From: Cellvibrionales bacterium UBA2511
GTDB lineage: Bacteria > Pseudomonadota > Gammaproteobacteria > Pseudomonadales > Porticoccaceae
Length of the DNA stretch: 45,267 bases
Assembly: GCA_002341315.1 (NCBI GenBank)
Contig: DDNV01000013.1
Coordinates: 45,243-90,509, forward strand
Direction: 5' to 3'
Shown: piece by piece, positions 19,019 to 27,361 of the stretch
How positions within the stretch are numbered: the stretch's first letter is position 1
How the letters are laid out: every line of letters starts with the position of its first letter
Made by a program: the position numbers and the translations under genes
The notes under the pieces: generated by a model
What the model was told of the DNA's origin: nothing
Seen by the model: the letters and a program-made list of their open reading frames with translations, nothing else
The model's database searches: none

Positions 19019-19921
19019 ATGGCGCCGACATCGACCGACCAACACCTGATAGACAATTATCTCGATGCCCTCTGGATGGAAAAGGGCCTGAGTCGCAATA
19101 CCCTGGAAGCCTATCGACGCGATCTTGAAGCGCTGGCCATTTGGGCGGCGCGGGAGGATTTGTCCCTGATTGGACTGGGGGCTGCCGATGTACAGCGCTA
19201 CCTTGCCCGCCGTTTTGAGCAGGGCGTGTCGGCGCGCTCGGCGGCCAGACAGTTATCCTGTATGCGGGGGCTCTACCGTTATTTACTTCGGGAAAACCGG
19301 CTTGTCGAAGATCCCATTGCTATGGTGGAAAACCCCAAGCTGGGTCGTCCGCTCCCAAAGAGCCTTACAGAAATGGATGTGGAAGCGCTATTGAACCAGC
19401 CGGATACCGATTCGTTGCTGGGTCTGCGCGATCGCACCATGCTGGAAGTGCTGTACGCTACGGGCTTGAGGGTCTCTGAGCTGGTGGGGCTAACCCTTTA
19501 TCAGGCCAACCTGCGCCAGGGTGTGGTGAGAGTGACAGGTAAGGGTGGCAAGGAGCGGATGGTGCCCATGGGCGAGGAGGCGATGAGTTGGTTGGAGCGC
19601 TTCATGCGGGAAGCCCGGCCCTTGATATTGGGCGCTGTACAAAGTGATGTGCTGTTCCCCAGTCGCCGTGCCCGGCAGATGACCCGGCAAACTTTCCGGC
19701 ATCGAATCAAGGGTTACGCCAGCCAGGCCGGCATTGAAAAACCCCTATCGCCACACACACTCCGCCACGCATTTGCGACCCATTTGCTGAATCACGGAGC
19801 CGATCTCAGGGTGGTACAATTGCTGCTCGGGCACAGTGATCTTTCCACCACACAGATCTACACCCACATAGCCAGTACCCGCATCAAGGCGCTGCATGCA
19901 GAACACCACCCGAGAGGGTAA
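19019..19921 (+). CDS. xerD: Tyrosine recombinase XerD
   Basis: A 300-residue tyrosine recombinase with an N-terminal SAM-like core-binding domain (about residues 8-95). The catalytic set is complete: R151 (ATGLRVSEL), K175 (GKGGKER), H246 and R249 (PHTLRHAFATHLL), H272 (LLGHSDLSTTQ) and nucleophile Y281 (YTH). Together with XerC it resolves chromosome dimers at dif under FtsK control. Its position before dsbC-hom-thrC is the conserved order of the chromosomal XerD in this group, which argues against a mobile-element integrase. Confidence 0.96.
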   Translation: MAPTSTDQHLIDNYLDALWMEKGLSRNTLEAYRRDLEALAIWAAREDLSLIGLGAADVQRYLARRFEQGVSARSAARQLSCMRGLYRYLLRENRLVEDPIAMVENPKLGRPLPKSLTEMDVEALLNQPDTDSLLGLRDRTMLEVLYATGLRVSELVGLTLYQANLRQGVVRVTGKGGKERMVPMGEEAMSWLERFMREARPLILGAVQSDVLFPSRRARQMTRQTFRHRIKGYASQAGIEKPLSPHTLRHAFATHLLNHGADLRVVQLLLGHSDLSTTQIYTHIASTRIKALHAEHHPRG

Positions 19922-19990
19922 GTGAACCCTTGTGGCCATTAAGACTCAATACCTGATTAGCCATGCTGAACCTGACAAGAGAAATCCGCG

Positions 19991-20746
19991 ATGATCAAAA
20001 AAATGCTGGGCACGATAATTGTCCTGATATTACTACCCACCGCTTATGCTGCCGATGTGTCAGAAGAGACACGCAAGACCATCATCGACAAATTGCAGCA
20101 GGCGCGCCCTGACCTGGAATACGGTGCAGTGGAAACTTCGCCAATCGACGGACTTTACCGCGTGCGAATCAACGGTACCCAATTCTTTTATGCCAATAAA
20201 ACCGGTGATTACATTATTACGGGCGACATGTATCAGGCCCTTCCGGGAATGTTCGCGCCGATCAAGGATCTGGCTGCGGCTAAATTGCGCAAGGAGATGC
20301 TGAGCGCGCTGGCAACGAAAGACATGATTGTTTTCCCCGCCGCTGATGTGCGCCGCTATATTCTTCACGTATTCACCGATGTGGATTGTGGTTATTGCCG
20401 TAAACTTCATATTGAAACCGTACCCGAGCTGAACATGGCCGGTGTGGAGGTTCGCTATCTGGCCTTTCCCAGGGCCGGGCTGGACTCCTCCTCCTATCGC
20501 AAGATAGCTTCTGCATGGTGTGCCAAAGACAAGCTGGCCGCACTCACTGCCCTGAAAAACCGTCAGCCGATAACAGAGAACGTCTGCAAGGATAATCCCG
20601 TTGCCAGCCACTTTCTGCTCGGTCAGAAAATAGGCATCACCGGTACTCCGGCCCTGATCCTGGAAGACGGTGCCTTGTTGCCCGGTTACAGCCCGGCGGC
20701 TGAATTACTGACGATTATGGGGCTTGATGAAAATAGTGATGGTTAG
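19991..20746 (+). CDS. dsbC: Periplasmic disulfide isomerase DsbC
   Basis: A 251-residue protein with a signal peptide (cleavage after AYA, about residue 20). The N-terminal dimerisation domain holds GLYRVRINGTQFFYANKTGDYIITGD. The thioredoxin-like domain has active site C133-G-Y-C136 and cis-Pro motif GITGTPALIL. Reaction: isomerisation of wrong disulfides in the periplasm, kept reduced by DsbD. A second Cys pair (ASAWC ... ENVC) matches the structural disulfide of the family. It sits between xerD and hom, as in Pseudomonas. Confidence 0.95.
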   Translation: MIKKMLGTIIVLILLPTAYAADVSEETRKTIIDKLQQARPDLEYGAVETSPIDGLYRVRINGTQFFYANKTGDYIITGDMYQALPGMFAPIKDLAAAKLRKEMLSALATKDMIVFPAADVRRYILHVFTDVDCGYCRKLHIETVPELNMAGVEVRYLAFPRAGLDSSSYRKIASAWCAKDKLAALTALKNRQPITENVCKDNPVASHFLLGQKIGITGTPALILEDGALLPGYSPAAELLTIMGLDENSDG

Positions 20747-20842
20747 AACGGTAACCGGCGTAGCCAAATCGTTGCTGGTAGATTGACAGTCCCTTTACTG
20801 CCAATTAAGGTTGCGAACCTTCATCAGTCTGCTGGTTTGAAT

Positions 20843-20858
20843 ACTGCGCAAGCGCAGT
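20843..20858. repeat. Perfect dyad upstream of hom
   Basis: ACTGCGC (20843-20849), AA, GCGCAGT (20852-20858) lies in the 233-bp dsbC-hom gap. Nearby GGTATC (20865-20870) and GATACC (20888-20893) form another inverted repeat. No T run follows, so neither is a clear terminator. Operator or mRNA structure are both possible. Confidence 0.4.
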
Positions 20859-20979
20859 GAACGGGTATCGTGGTGGCCGTTTTAGTGATACCGCGATATA
20901 AACGTGCCTGTCACGGGCTACAAAACGGTATTACCCCAGCTGGCACTGAATTAAACCGGTTAACACCGAGGCAAATCGA

Positions 20980-22284
20980 TTGAACTCAGTAAAAGTTGGC
21001 CTGTGTGGCCTCGGAACAGTAGGTAGCGGCACATTTAATGTGTTACAGCGCAATGGTGACGTAATCAATGCCAGAGCGGGGTGCCGCATTGAGATAGTGC
21101 AGGTGGCAAGCAGGCGCCCAAATCCCGCCTGCCAGCTTGGCGATACCCCGATTACCGAAGATGTATTTGCGGTTGCCCGCAATCCCGATGTCGATATTCT
21201 GGTAGAGTTGATTGGTGGCACCACGGTCGCACGCGAGTTGATTCTCGATGCCATTGAGCAAGGCAAGCATGTGGTCACGGCGAATAAGGCGCTGATCGCC
21301 GAGCATGGTAATGAAATTTTTAATGCCGCGAGGGTTAAAGGTGTCACCGTTGCATTCGAAGCCTCCGTCGCAGGCGGTATTCCTATTATCAAGGCGATCA
21401 GGGAAGGACTTTCGGCCAACCGCATTGAGTGGCTGGCGGGGATAGTCAATGGCACCGGCAACTTTATATTGACAGAGATGCGGGACAAGGGCCGCGCCTT
21501 TGACGATGTGCTGGTGGAGGCTCAGCAGCGTGGTTATGCAGAGGCCGACCCGACTTTTGATGTGGAAGGAATCGATGCGGCCCACAAGCTGGTTATTCTG
21601 GCCTCCCTCGCCTTTGGTATCCCGTTGCAATTCGAAAAAGTCTTTACCGAAGGTATCAGTAACCTGGACACCCAGGATGTGGCCTACGCCCGGCAACTCG
21701 GCTATCAGATCAAGCATCTGGGCATTGCCCGTCGCAACAATGGTGGTATTGAACTGCGGGTTCACCCCACCCTAATCCCCCGCAAACGACTGCTCGCCAA
21801 TGTTGATGGTGTGATGAATGCCGTGGTGGTCAAGGGGGATGCCGTGGGCCCCACACTGTATTACGGTCCCGGCGCCGGGGCAGAGCCGACGGCCTCTGCA
21901 GTGATTGCCGATATTGTCGACCTGGCCCGCACCCTGACGGCCGATCCGGAGCACCGGGTACCCCACCTGGGTTTTCAGCCAGATCAGTTGAGCGACATTC
22001 AGGTGCTGTCTATTGAGCAGGTCGAAACTGCCTACTATCTGCGTATCACCGCACGTGATGTGCCGGGGGTTTTATCAAAAATTACCCAGATTCTCAGCGA
22101 TGCCAAAATCAGTATTGAGGCTGTTATCCAGAAAGAGGCAGATGATGGTGAGGACTATGTGCCGCTGATTATTCTCACTGACCGCGCCGTGGTGAAGAAA
22201 CTCGACGAAGCGGTAGACAAAATCCAACAGTTGCCCACGACCGAGGGTGATATTGTCAGGATTCGTGTGGAATCACTGGGCTAG
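20980..22284 (+). CDS. hom: Homoserine dehydrogenase
   Basis: A 434-residue protein. The N-terminal Rossmann domain has GLCGLGTVGSG (residues 7-17). The catalytic region holds ELIGGTTVARELIL, TANKALIAEHG and GIVNGTGNFILTEM. The C-terminal ACT domain (about residues 350-430, RDVPGVLSKITQILSDAKIS) suggests feedback control by an amino acid such as threonine. The start is a TTG at 20980 with GAGG eight bases before it. Reaction: aspartate semialdehyde to homoserine with NAD(P)H. It precedes thrC by 35 bp, forming a threonine-synthesis pair. Confidence 0.97.
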   Translation: MNSVKVGLCGLGTVGSGTFNVLQRNGDVINARAGCRIEIVQVASRRPNPACQLGDTPITEDVFAVARNPDVDILVELIGGTTVARELILDAIEQGKHVVTANKALIAEHGNEIFNAARVKGVTVAFEASVAGGIPIIKAIREGLSANRIEWLAGIVNGTGNFILTEMRDKGRAFDDVLVEAQQRGYAEADPTFDVEGIDAAHKLVILASLAFGIPLQFEKVFTEGISNLDTQDVAYARQLGYQIKHLGIARRNNGGIELRVHPTLIPRKRLLANVDGVMNAVVVKGDAVGPTLYYGPGAGAEPTASAVIADIVDLARTLTADPEHRVPHLGFQPDQLSDIQVLSIEQVETAYYLRITARDVPGVLSKITQILSDAKISIEAVIQKEADDGEDYVPLIILTDRAVVKKLDEAVDKIQQLPTTEGDIVRIRVESLG

Positions 22285-22319
22285 CGTTTTCCGTTTCAAG
22301 AACAGAACAGGTATCAAGC

Positions 22320-23720
22320 GTGAACTATATCAGCACCCGTGGGCAGGCCCCGGTATTGAGTTTTGAAGATGCAGTACTGGCCGGTTTGGCCACTGATGGC
22401 GGTCTTTATGTGCCGGAAACCCTGCCGCAGTTTTCCCGGGAAGAAATTGCCGGCTGGTCTGGCCTGTCCTATCAGGAGCTGGCCTTCAAGGTGATGTCCC
22501 CGTTCATGGCCGGTGAGGTTCCGGAGGACACGCTGCGGGAACTGATCGACAAGGCTTACAGCACCTTTCGCCACGATGCCATCGCGCCTCTCATTCAAAG
22601 CGGTCACAACGAATTTATTCTCGAACTGTTTCAGGGGCCGACGCTGGCCTTTAAAGACTTTGCCCTGCAATTCCTCGGTCACCTGCTGGACTATGTGCTT
22701 AAGAAGCGCAACCAGCGTGTCGCTATCATGGGCGCCACTTCCGGTGATACCGGCTCGGCTGCGATTGAAGGCTGTCGCCACAGTGACAACGTGGATATCT
22801 TTATTCTTCATCCCTATCAACGGGTATCCGAAGTGCAGCGCCGCCAGATGACCACGGTGTTGGAAGATAATGTCTTTAACATCGCCCTGGAGGGCAACTT
22901 CGACGATTGCCAGAACATGGTGAAAGCCAGTTTTAGCGATCAGTCTTTCCTGCCGGAAGGGCGCCAGCTGGTGGCTGTCAACTCGATCAACTGGGCGCGT
23001 ATCATGGCTCAGATCGTGTACTATTTTTATGCTGGCCTGGCACTGGGTGCTCCTCATCGGCCGGTGGCGTTTTCTGTGCCCACCGGCAACTTCGGCGACA
23101 TTTTTGCCGGTTACCTTGCCAGTCGCATGGGGCTGCCAATTGATCAGTTGGTGATTGGCACCAATGCCAATGACATACTGCACCGCTGCATCAGCGCCAA
23201 CGACCACAGTCTGCACCAGCTGGTTCACAGTCTGTCGCCTTCCATGGATATCATGGTTTCCAGTAATTTCGAGCGGATGCTGTTCGACCTTTATGACCGG
23301 GATGGGGCAGCTCTTGCCGCCCTGATGGCCGACTTCAAAAAAACCGGCAATCTGCATCTCAGCGAGACCGCACTGGCCAGTGCGCGGAAATTGTTTACCA
23401 GCTACCGACTGGATGATGAGTCCATGGTGGCGGTCATTCATGATATGTGGCAGAAAAACGGTTATTTACTCGACCCTCATACCGCTATTGGCGTCGCTGC
23501 AGCGCGTCACACACGCCGCCGCCTGGATATCCCGATGGTCTGTCTGGCCACGGCCCATCCGGCGAAATTTCCCGAGGCGGTGAGCAAGGCCGGCTACCAG
23601 CAGGATCCACCCCTGCCGCATCACATGGCCGATCTGTTTGAACGCGAGGAGCGGTATTCCGTACAGCCCAATGAGATTGCCTCGGTGCAGCAATACATGG
23701 TTGAACATATCCGCCGTTAA
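22320..23720 (+). CDS. thrC: Threonine synthase
   Basis: A 466-residue PLP enzyme starting with GTG (MNYISTRGQAPVLSFEDAVL). It carries the PLP-lysine motif LAFKDFALQFLG, ATSGDTGSAAIEG (phosphate-binding loop), NSINWARIMAQIVYYFYA and VPTGNFGDIFAGY. Reaction: O-phospho-L-homoserine to threonine, the step after Hom and ThrB; thrB is not here. It is co-directional with hom and converges with ppk1 24 bp downstream. Confidence 0.97.
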   Translation: MNYISTRGQAPVLSFEDAVLAGLATDGGLYVPETLPQFSREEIAGWSGLSYQELAFKVMSPFMAGEVPEDTLRELIDKAYSTFRHDAIAPLIQSGHNEFILELFQGPTLAFKDFALQFLGHLLDYVLKKRNQRVAIMGATSGDTGSAAIEGCRHSDNVDIFILHPYQRVSEVQRRQMTTVLEDNVFNIALEGNFDDCQNMVKASFSDQSFLPEGRQLVAVNSINWARIMAQIVYYFYAGLALGAPHRPVAFSVPTGNFGDIFAGYLASRMGLPIDQLVIGTNANDILHRCISANDHSLHQLVHSLSPSMDIMVSSNFERMLFDLYDRDGAALAALMADFKKTGNLHLSETALASARKLFTSYRLDDESMVAVIHDMWQKNGYLLDPHTAIGVAAARHTRRRLDIPMVCLATAHPAKFPEAVSKAGYQQDPPLPHHMADLFEREERYSVQPNEIASVQQYMVEHIRR

Positions 23721-23740
23721 CCGGGCAGGAGGGAGCAGAG

Positions 23741-23770
23741 ACGACTATTTCAGTTTTTTAAGATAGTCGT
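23741..23770. terminator. Hairpin at the thrC/ppk1 convergent end
   Basis: ACGACTAT (23741-23748) and ATAGTCGT (23763-23770) are perfect inverted repeats around a 14-nt loop and span the ppk1 stop codon. A symmetrical stem at a convergent gene end fits a bidirectional transcript end, but neither side has a good U-tract. Confidence 0.35.
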
Positions 23771-25790
23771 AGACAGCCATTTGTGAGCGCACTTTTTTCT
23801 TGTTGCCGCGTTTTACATAGCTGTTGCTTTGCTGTTCATCAATCACCCGCGCCTTGCAGCGGTCACTGAACTGGATTTCCAGAATATCAATCACCCGCTT
23901 TTTCAATTTTGCATCCAGAATGGGTACGCCCACTTCAAGCCGGTAATCGAGATTGCGGGTCATCCAGTCCGCCGATGACAGATAAACCTCGGGATCGCCG
24001 CCATTGTGAAACACCAGACAGCGTGGATGCTCCAGAAACCGGTCCACGATACTGATAATTGAAATGTTATCTGATACTCCCTCGATACCGGGTTTTAGTG
24101 AGCACATTCCCCTGACAATCATGCGGATTTTGACGCCGGCCTGGCTCGCCGCATAGAGTTGCCTGATGATGCTGTCGTCAACCAGATTGTTGAGCTTCAG
24201 ACTGATAATGGCTTTTCGGCCAGATTTTGCAGCATGAATCTCACGGTTAATCAGCGCGCGAATTTTGCGTCGGTTGTTGAATGGCGAGACCTGCAGGTAT
24301 TTGAAGTCGTAGTGCTTGAAGCTGTACTCAATAAAGTTGAAGACATTGCGGACTTCCTCACAAATATTCTGGTGGCAGGTAAAAAGGGAAAAATCCGTGT
24401 AAATTTCAGCGGTCTTCTCGTTGAAGTTACCCGTGCCAATGTGGGCGTAGAGTTGCTCTCCATGTTGGGTCTCTCTGGCAATCAGACACAACTTTGAATG
24501 TACCTTGAGGCCCGGTACCCCCAGCATGACTGTGATGCCCGCCTCGGCGAGCTTTTCGGAGAGTTCCAGATTCTGCTTTTCATCAAAGCGGGCTTTCAGC
24601 TCGACATTCACTGTGACCTGCTTGCCATTGCGCGCCGCGTCCATCAGGCATTCCACCACCCGGGAATCTTTCGCTACTCGATAGATGTTGATCTTTATGG
24701 AGATAACGTTGGGGTCAAATGCTGCCTGACGTAATAATTCCACAAAATAATTGAATTTTTGATAGGGGTAATAGAGCAGGATGTCGCCCTGATCAATCGC
24801 ATCAAAAGTATTTTTGGCGCGGTCAAACTGACTGACTGACAGAGCGGAAACTGGCTGGTTGGCGAGGTATTTTTCGCCGGGGTTGGCAAAGCCGATAAAG
24901 TCGCGAAAGTTGCGGTAGCGGCCCCCCGGAATAATGCTGTCGCCTTTGGCAAAGCCAAACTTGCTTTTTAGCATGTCGATCATCTCGGTAGGCATTTCCC
25001 GGTCGAAGGTCAGCCTGACGGGGTTGGCCTGAAGGCGTTGCTTCAGCCCAATCGACATTTTTTCCACGAGACTTCGGTCAATTTCATCGTCGAGTGTGTA
25101 CTCGGCGTCCCGGGAAAATTTCATCGACCAGGCATTGAGGCTGTGATAGCGGAAAAAGTCCACCAGCACCATATCCAGGCAGTACCGAATGGCCTCATCG
25201 ATAATCATGAAATGCCGACGGCGATTTCTCTGGTCATTCGGCAATCTCAAAAAACGACTGCTGGTGTCCGGCACTTCCAGCAGGGCATAACCGACCCCGT
25301 CTTGCTTGCCAATTTCCACTACCAGGTAGTTGGCGCCGTCCCGCAGCACTTTCGACAGATCAATTTCCGGAGTGACCAGAATGGGCACAATGCGGGGTAG
25401 CACCTGCGCGCGAAAATGTTCGCGAACCCATTCACCCTGACTGGCAGCAAGATCCTCGGGCATTAAAAAATAGATGCGTCGTTTCTGTAACTCTGCCAGA
25501 ACGCCCCGGAAGGCCCGGTCAAACCGCACCGACAGCCTGGCAATGCCCTTGTTGATATCGCGCAGGAGTTGTTTGCTGTCCTTTGCCGAGCCGGCGATCT
25601 GTTCAATCAGTACCTTGCGTCTGACGTCAGCCACTCGAACCTTGAAAAACTCATCCTGATTGTCCGAAAAGATACCAAGGAAATGCACCCGGTCAATAAC
25701 AGGATTCTCTTCATCTTCGGCTTCCTGAATGACACGCTCATTGAAGGCAAGCCAACTCAGTTCTTTTGGGTAAATTGGGTATTTTTTCAT
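23745..25790 (-). CDS. ppk1: Polyphosphate kinase 1
   Basis: A 681-residue PPK1 with the expected domain order. The N-terminal domain has YPKELSWLAFNERVIQEAED and FLGIFSDNQDEFFKVRVADV. The first catalytic domain has the phosphorylated-His motif KVHSKLCLIARE and HIGTGNFNEKTAEIYTDFSL. The C-terminal catalytic domain has HPRCLVFHNGGDPEVYLSSADWMTRNLDYRLE. Reaction: reversible synthesis of polyphosphate from ATP. It has a Pho box upstream (25865-25893). No ppx lies next to it in the window; thrC converges at its 3' end. The length is typical. Confidence 0.97.
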   Translation of the reverse strand: MKKYPIYPKELSWLAFNERVIQEAEDEENPVIDRVHFLGIFSDNQDEFFKVRVADVRRKVLIEQIAGSAKDSKQLLRDINKGIARLSVRFDRAFRGVLAELQKRRIYFLMPEDLAASQGEWVREHFRAQVLPRIVPILVTPEIDLSKVLRDGANYLVVEIGKQDGVGYALLEVPDTSSRFLRLPNDQRNRRRHFMIIDEAIRYCLDMVLVDFFRYHSLNAWSMKFSRDAEYTLDDEIDRSLVEKMSIGLKQRLQANPVRLTFDREMPTEMIDMLKSKFGFAKGDSIIPGGRYRNFRDFIGFANPGEKYLANQPVSALSVSQFDRAKNTFDAIDQGDILLYYPYQKFNYFVELLRQAAFDPNVISIKINIYRVAKDSRVVECLMDAARNGKQVTVNVELKARFDEKQNLELSEKLAEAGITVMLGVPGLKVHSKLCLIARETQHGEQLYAHIGTGNFNEKTAEIYTDFSLFTCHQNICEEVRNVFNFIEYSFKHYDFKYLQVSPFNNRRKIRALINREIHAAKSGRKAIISLKLNNLVDDSIIRQLYAASQAGVKIRMIVRGMCSLKPGIEGVSDNISIISIVDRFLEHPRCLVFHNGGDPEVYLSSADWMTRNLDYRLEVGVPILDAKLKKRVIDILEIQFSDRCKARVIDEQQSNSYVKRGNKKKVRSQMAVYDYLKKLK

Positions 25791-25864
25791 GTACGACCTG
25801 ATACTACCTGTTGGGGTTTGCGACGTTTTGCCGAATCAGCATAGCGTGTTCTGACTGTCTTTGT

Positions 25865-25893
25865 ATGACATTAAAGTGACAGGCGAATGACAG
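25865..25893 (-). promoter_or_regulatory. Three-repeat Pho box upstream of ppk1
   Basis: Read on the minus strand, toward ppk1: CTGTCAT (25893-25887), TCGC, CTGTCAC (25882-25876), TTTA, ATGTCAT (25871-25865). These are 7-bp direct repeats at strict 11-bp spacing, matching the PhoB consensus CTGTCAT-N4-CTGTCAT. A -10-like TACAAA (25865-25860) lies 10 bp after the first two repeats, the spacing of PhoB-activated promoters. It is about 75 bp upstream of the ppk1 start, so phosphate-starvation induction is predicted. Confidence 0.8.
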
Positions 25894-26083
25894 TGTGCTG
25901 TGGAATGTCGCTGACTGCCTCATATTCTGTCTGAGCCTAAAGTCATTCCGTCTCCCGCTTCAGGCGCAGCCGTCAAACCTACGTTCCTGTTCAACGGGCC
26001 ATTCTCACATGGACAAGGCCGTTGTTTTCACCATAATACTCAGCGCTCTAATGGGTGTGTGTTTGTTGATGAAAGGCTGGCTT

Positions 26084-26995
26084 ATGAAACGATTTTTAAT
26101 GGCGTGTCTGGGACTTTTCATAGTTGCCACATTATCGTTCTATTTACACAAACCGGTTCTGAATGCCTGGCACGCCGGGGTGCTTTCCTGGCACACTTTT
26201 CGTTTAAGCAACACAGCGCTGCCTGACGGTGCAATGGATCTGTCGCGCTACCGGGTAACCATTGATGGCAAGCCAATCCCGGCGCTTGAGGACGATCTCT
26301 CGGCACTGACCTATAACCTTGAGAAAAATACCCTCTGGGGATTGTTGAACAGTGATCCGGTGGTGGTGGAGCTTTCCCTTGAAGGTGAACTGTTGCGTTC
26401 AATCCGCATTGAGGGTGTCAGGGATATGGAAGGTTTGACACACGTCAGTGGTGATCGCTATGTGATTGCCGAAGAGCGAACCCACCGCTTGCTGGTCGTC
26501 GACATTCCTGATGGCGTGGATAGCGTCCATACCGAGGGAGTACCGACCCTGGTGGTCGGCATCGGTAGTGAGACCAACAAGGGTTTTGAGGGTCTCTCCT
26601 GGGATGATGACGGGCAGCGCCTGCTGGTGGTAAAAGAGCGCAATCCGATGCGGGTGATTGAAGTCACCGGGTTTGTCAGTTTCGTTGTGGGTGAACCAAT
26701 AAAGGTCGGTATCCGCGAGATCAAATCACCGGACTCGCCGGAGCTTTTTATGAGGGATCTTTCATCAATCACCCATGTCAGGGGCGTGGGGCACAAGCTA
26801 TTTCTCAGCGATGAATCCCATATGCTGGTGGAATACAATGCTGCAAGACAATCCATCAGCTTGCTGGATTTGCGAGCGGGCAGGAGTGGCCTGGAGAGCA
26901 CCATCCCCCAGGCGGAGGGTGTAGCCGTAGACTCTGAACTGAATATCTATATCGTCAGTGAGCCAAATCTGTTCTACCAATTTTCCCCAGAGTAG
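26084..26995 (+). CDS. SdiA-regulated-domain (YjiK-like) beta-propeller protein
   Basis: A 303-residue protein with a hydrophobic N-terminal anchor (MKRFLMACLGLFIVATLSFY) followed by a repeat-rich extracytoplasmic domain of the SdiA-regulated/YjiK type. Typical phrases are LSALTYNLEKNTLWGLLNSD, DMEGLTHVSGDRYVIAEER, KGFEGLSWDDDGQRLLVVKE and AEGVAVDSELNIYIVSEPN, spaced like propeller blades. The frame is open to 25895, and the ATGs at 26009 and 26069 are alternatives. The ATG at 26084 has AAAGG seven bases upstream and gives a clean signal anchor. The function of the family is not established. It is divergent from ppk1. Confidence 0.8.
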   Translation: MKRFLMACLGLFIVATLSFYLHKPVLNAWHAGVLSWHTFRLSNTALPDGAMDLSRYRVTIDGKPIPALEDDLSALTYNLEKNTLWGLLNSDPVVVELSLEGELLRSIRIEGVRDMEGLTHVSGDRYVIAEERTHRLLVVDIPDGVDSVHTEGVPTLVVGIGSETNKGFEGLSWDDDGQRLLVVKERNPMRVIEVTGFVSFVVGEPIKVGIREIKSPDSPELFMRDLSSITHVRGVGHKLFLSDESHMLVEYNAARQSISLLDLRAGRSGLESTIPQAEGVAVDSELNIYIVSEPNLFYQFSPE

Positions 26996-27361
26996 CTGCC
27001 TGTCGGGCCGAATCGGCAGTTAACCATAGCGGTGGAGCGGGTGATTATGTCAGCAGGGCTGCCAGCGTCACATAATCCGCAAGGGAGTACGGATCTATGC
27101 TGCCTCACAGCCGCGAATCTGATACCCTTGCCAACCAGAATAATTGATAACAATGCATGGCAGGTCATAAGGGTTTTGCCGTTTCCAGCAAATCAGAACA
27201 TCGCTTCATCTGTTGTCAGGAGGGCCAGTTGCCATTCAAACCGTCAGTCTCCATTGATGTGAGTCTCCCCGGTGATGCAATGGTGAGTGGAGCATGTATC
27301 AATTTCAGTCCGCCTGGCGCTTCAGGGGATGCTCTTACTCCGAATTTTCTGCGGTGACACG
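26996..27361. other. Intergenic region without a convincing gene
   Basis: These 366 bp separate the SdiA-regulated-domain gene from the barrel-kinase gene. I found only short frames with no recognisable product. A GTG start at 27287 in frame with the next gene would shorten the gap. No terminator, tRNA or repeat family is evident. Confidence 0.5.

Noticed and set aside
19019..19921. Tyrosine recombinase as sign of an integrated element
   Set aside because: Sequence and the xerD-dsbC-hom-thrC context fit the housekeeping XerD; no attachment repeats were seen around it.
22314..23441. Long open frame of 375 codons on the minus strand
   Set aside because: It lies wholly antisense to thrC, whose product is unmistakable; its translation resembles no family.
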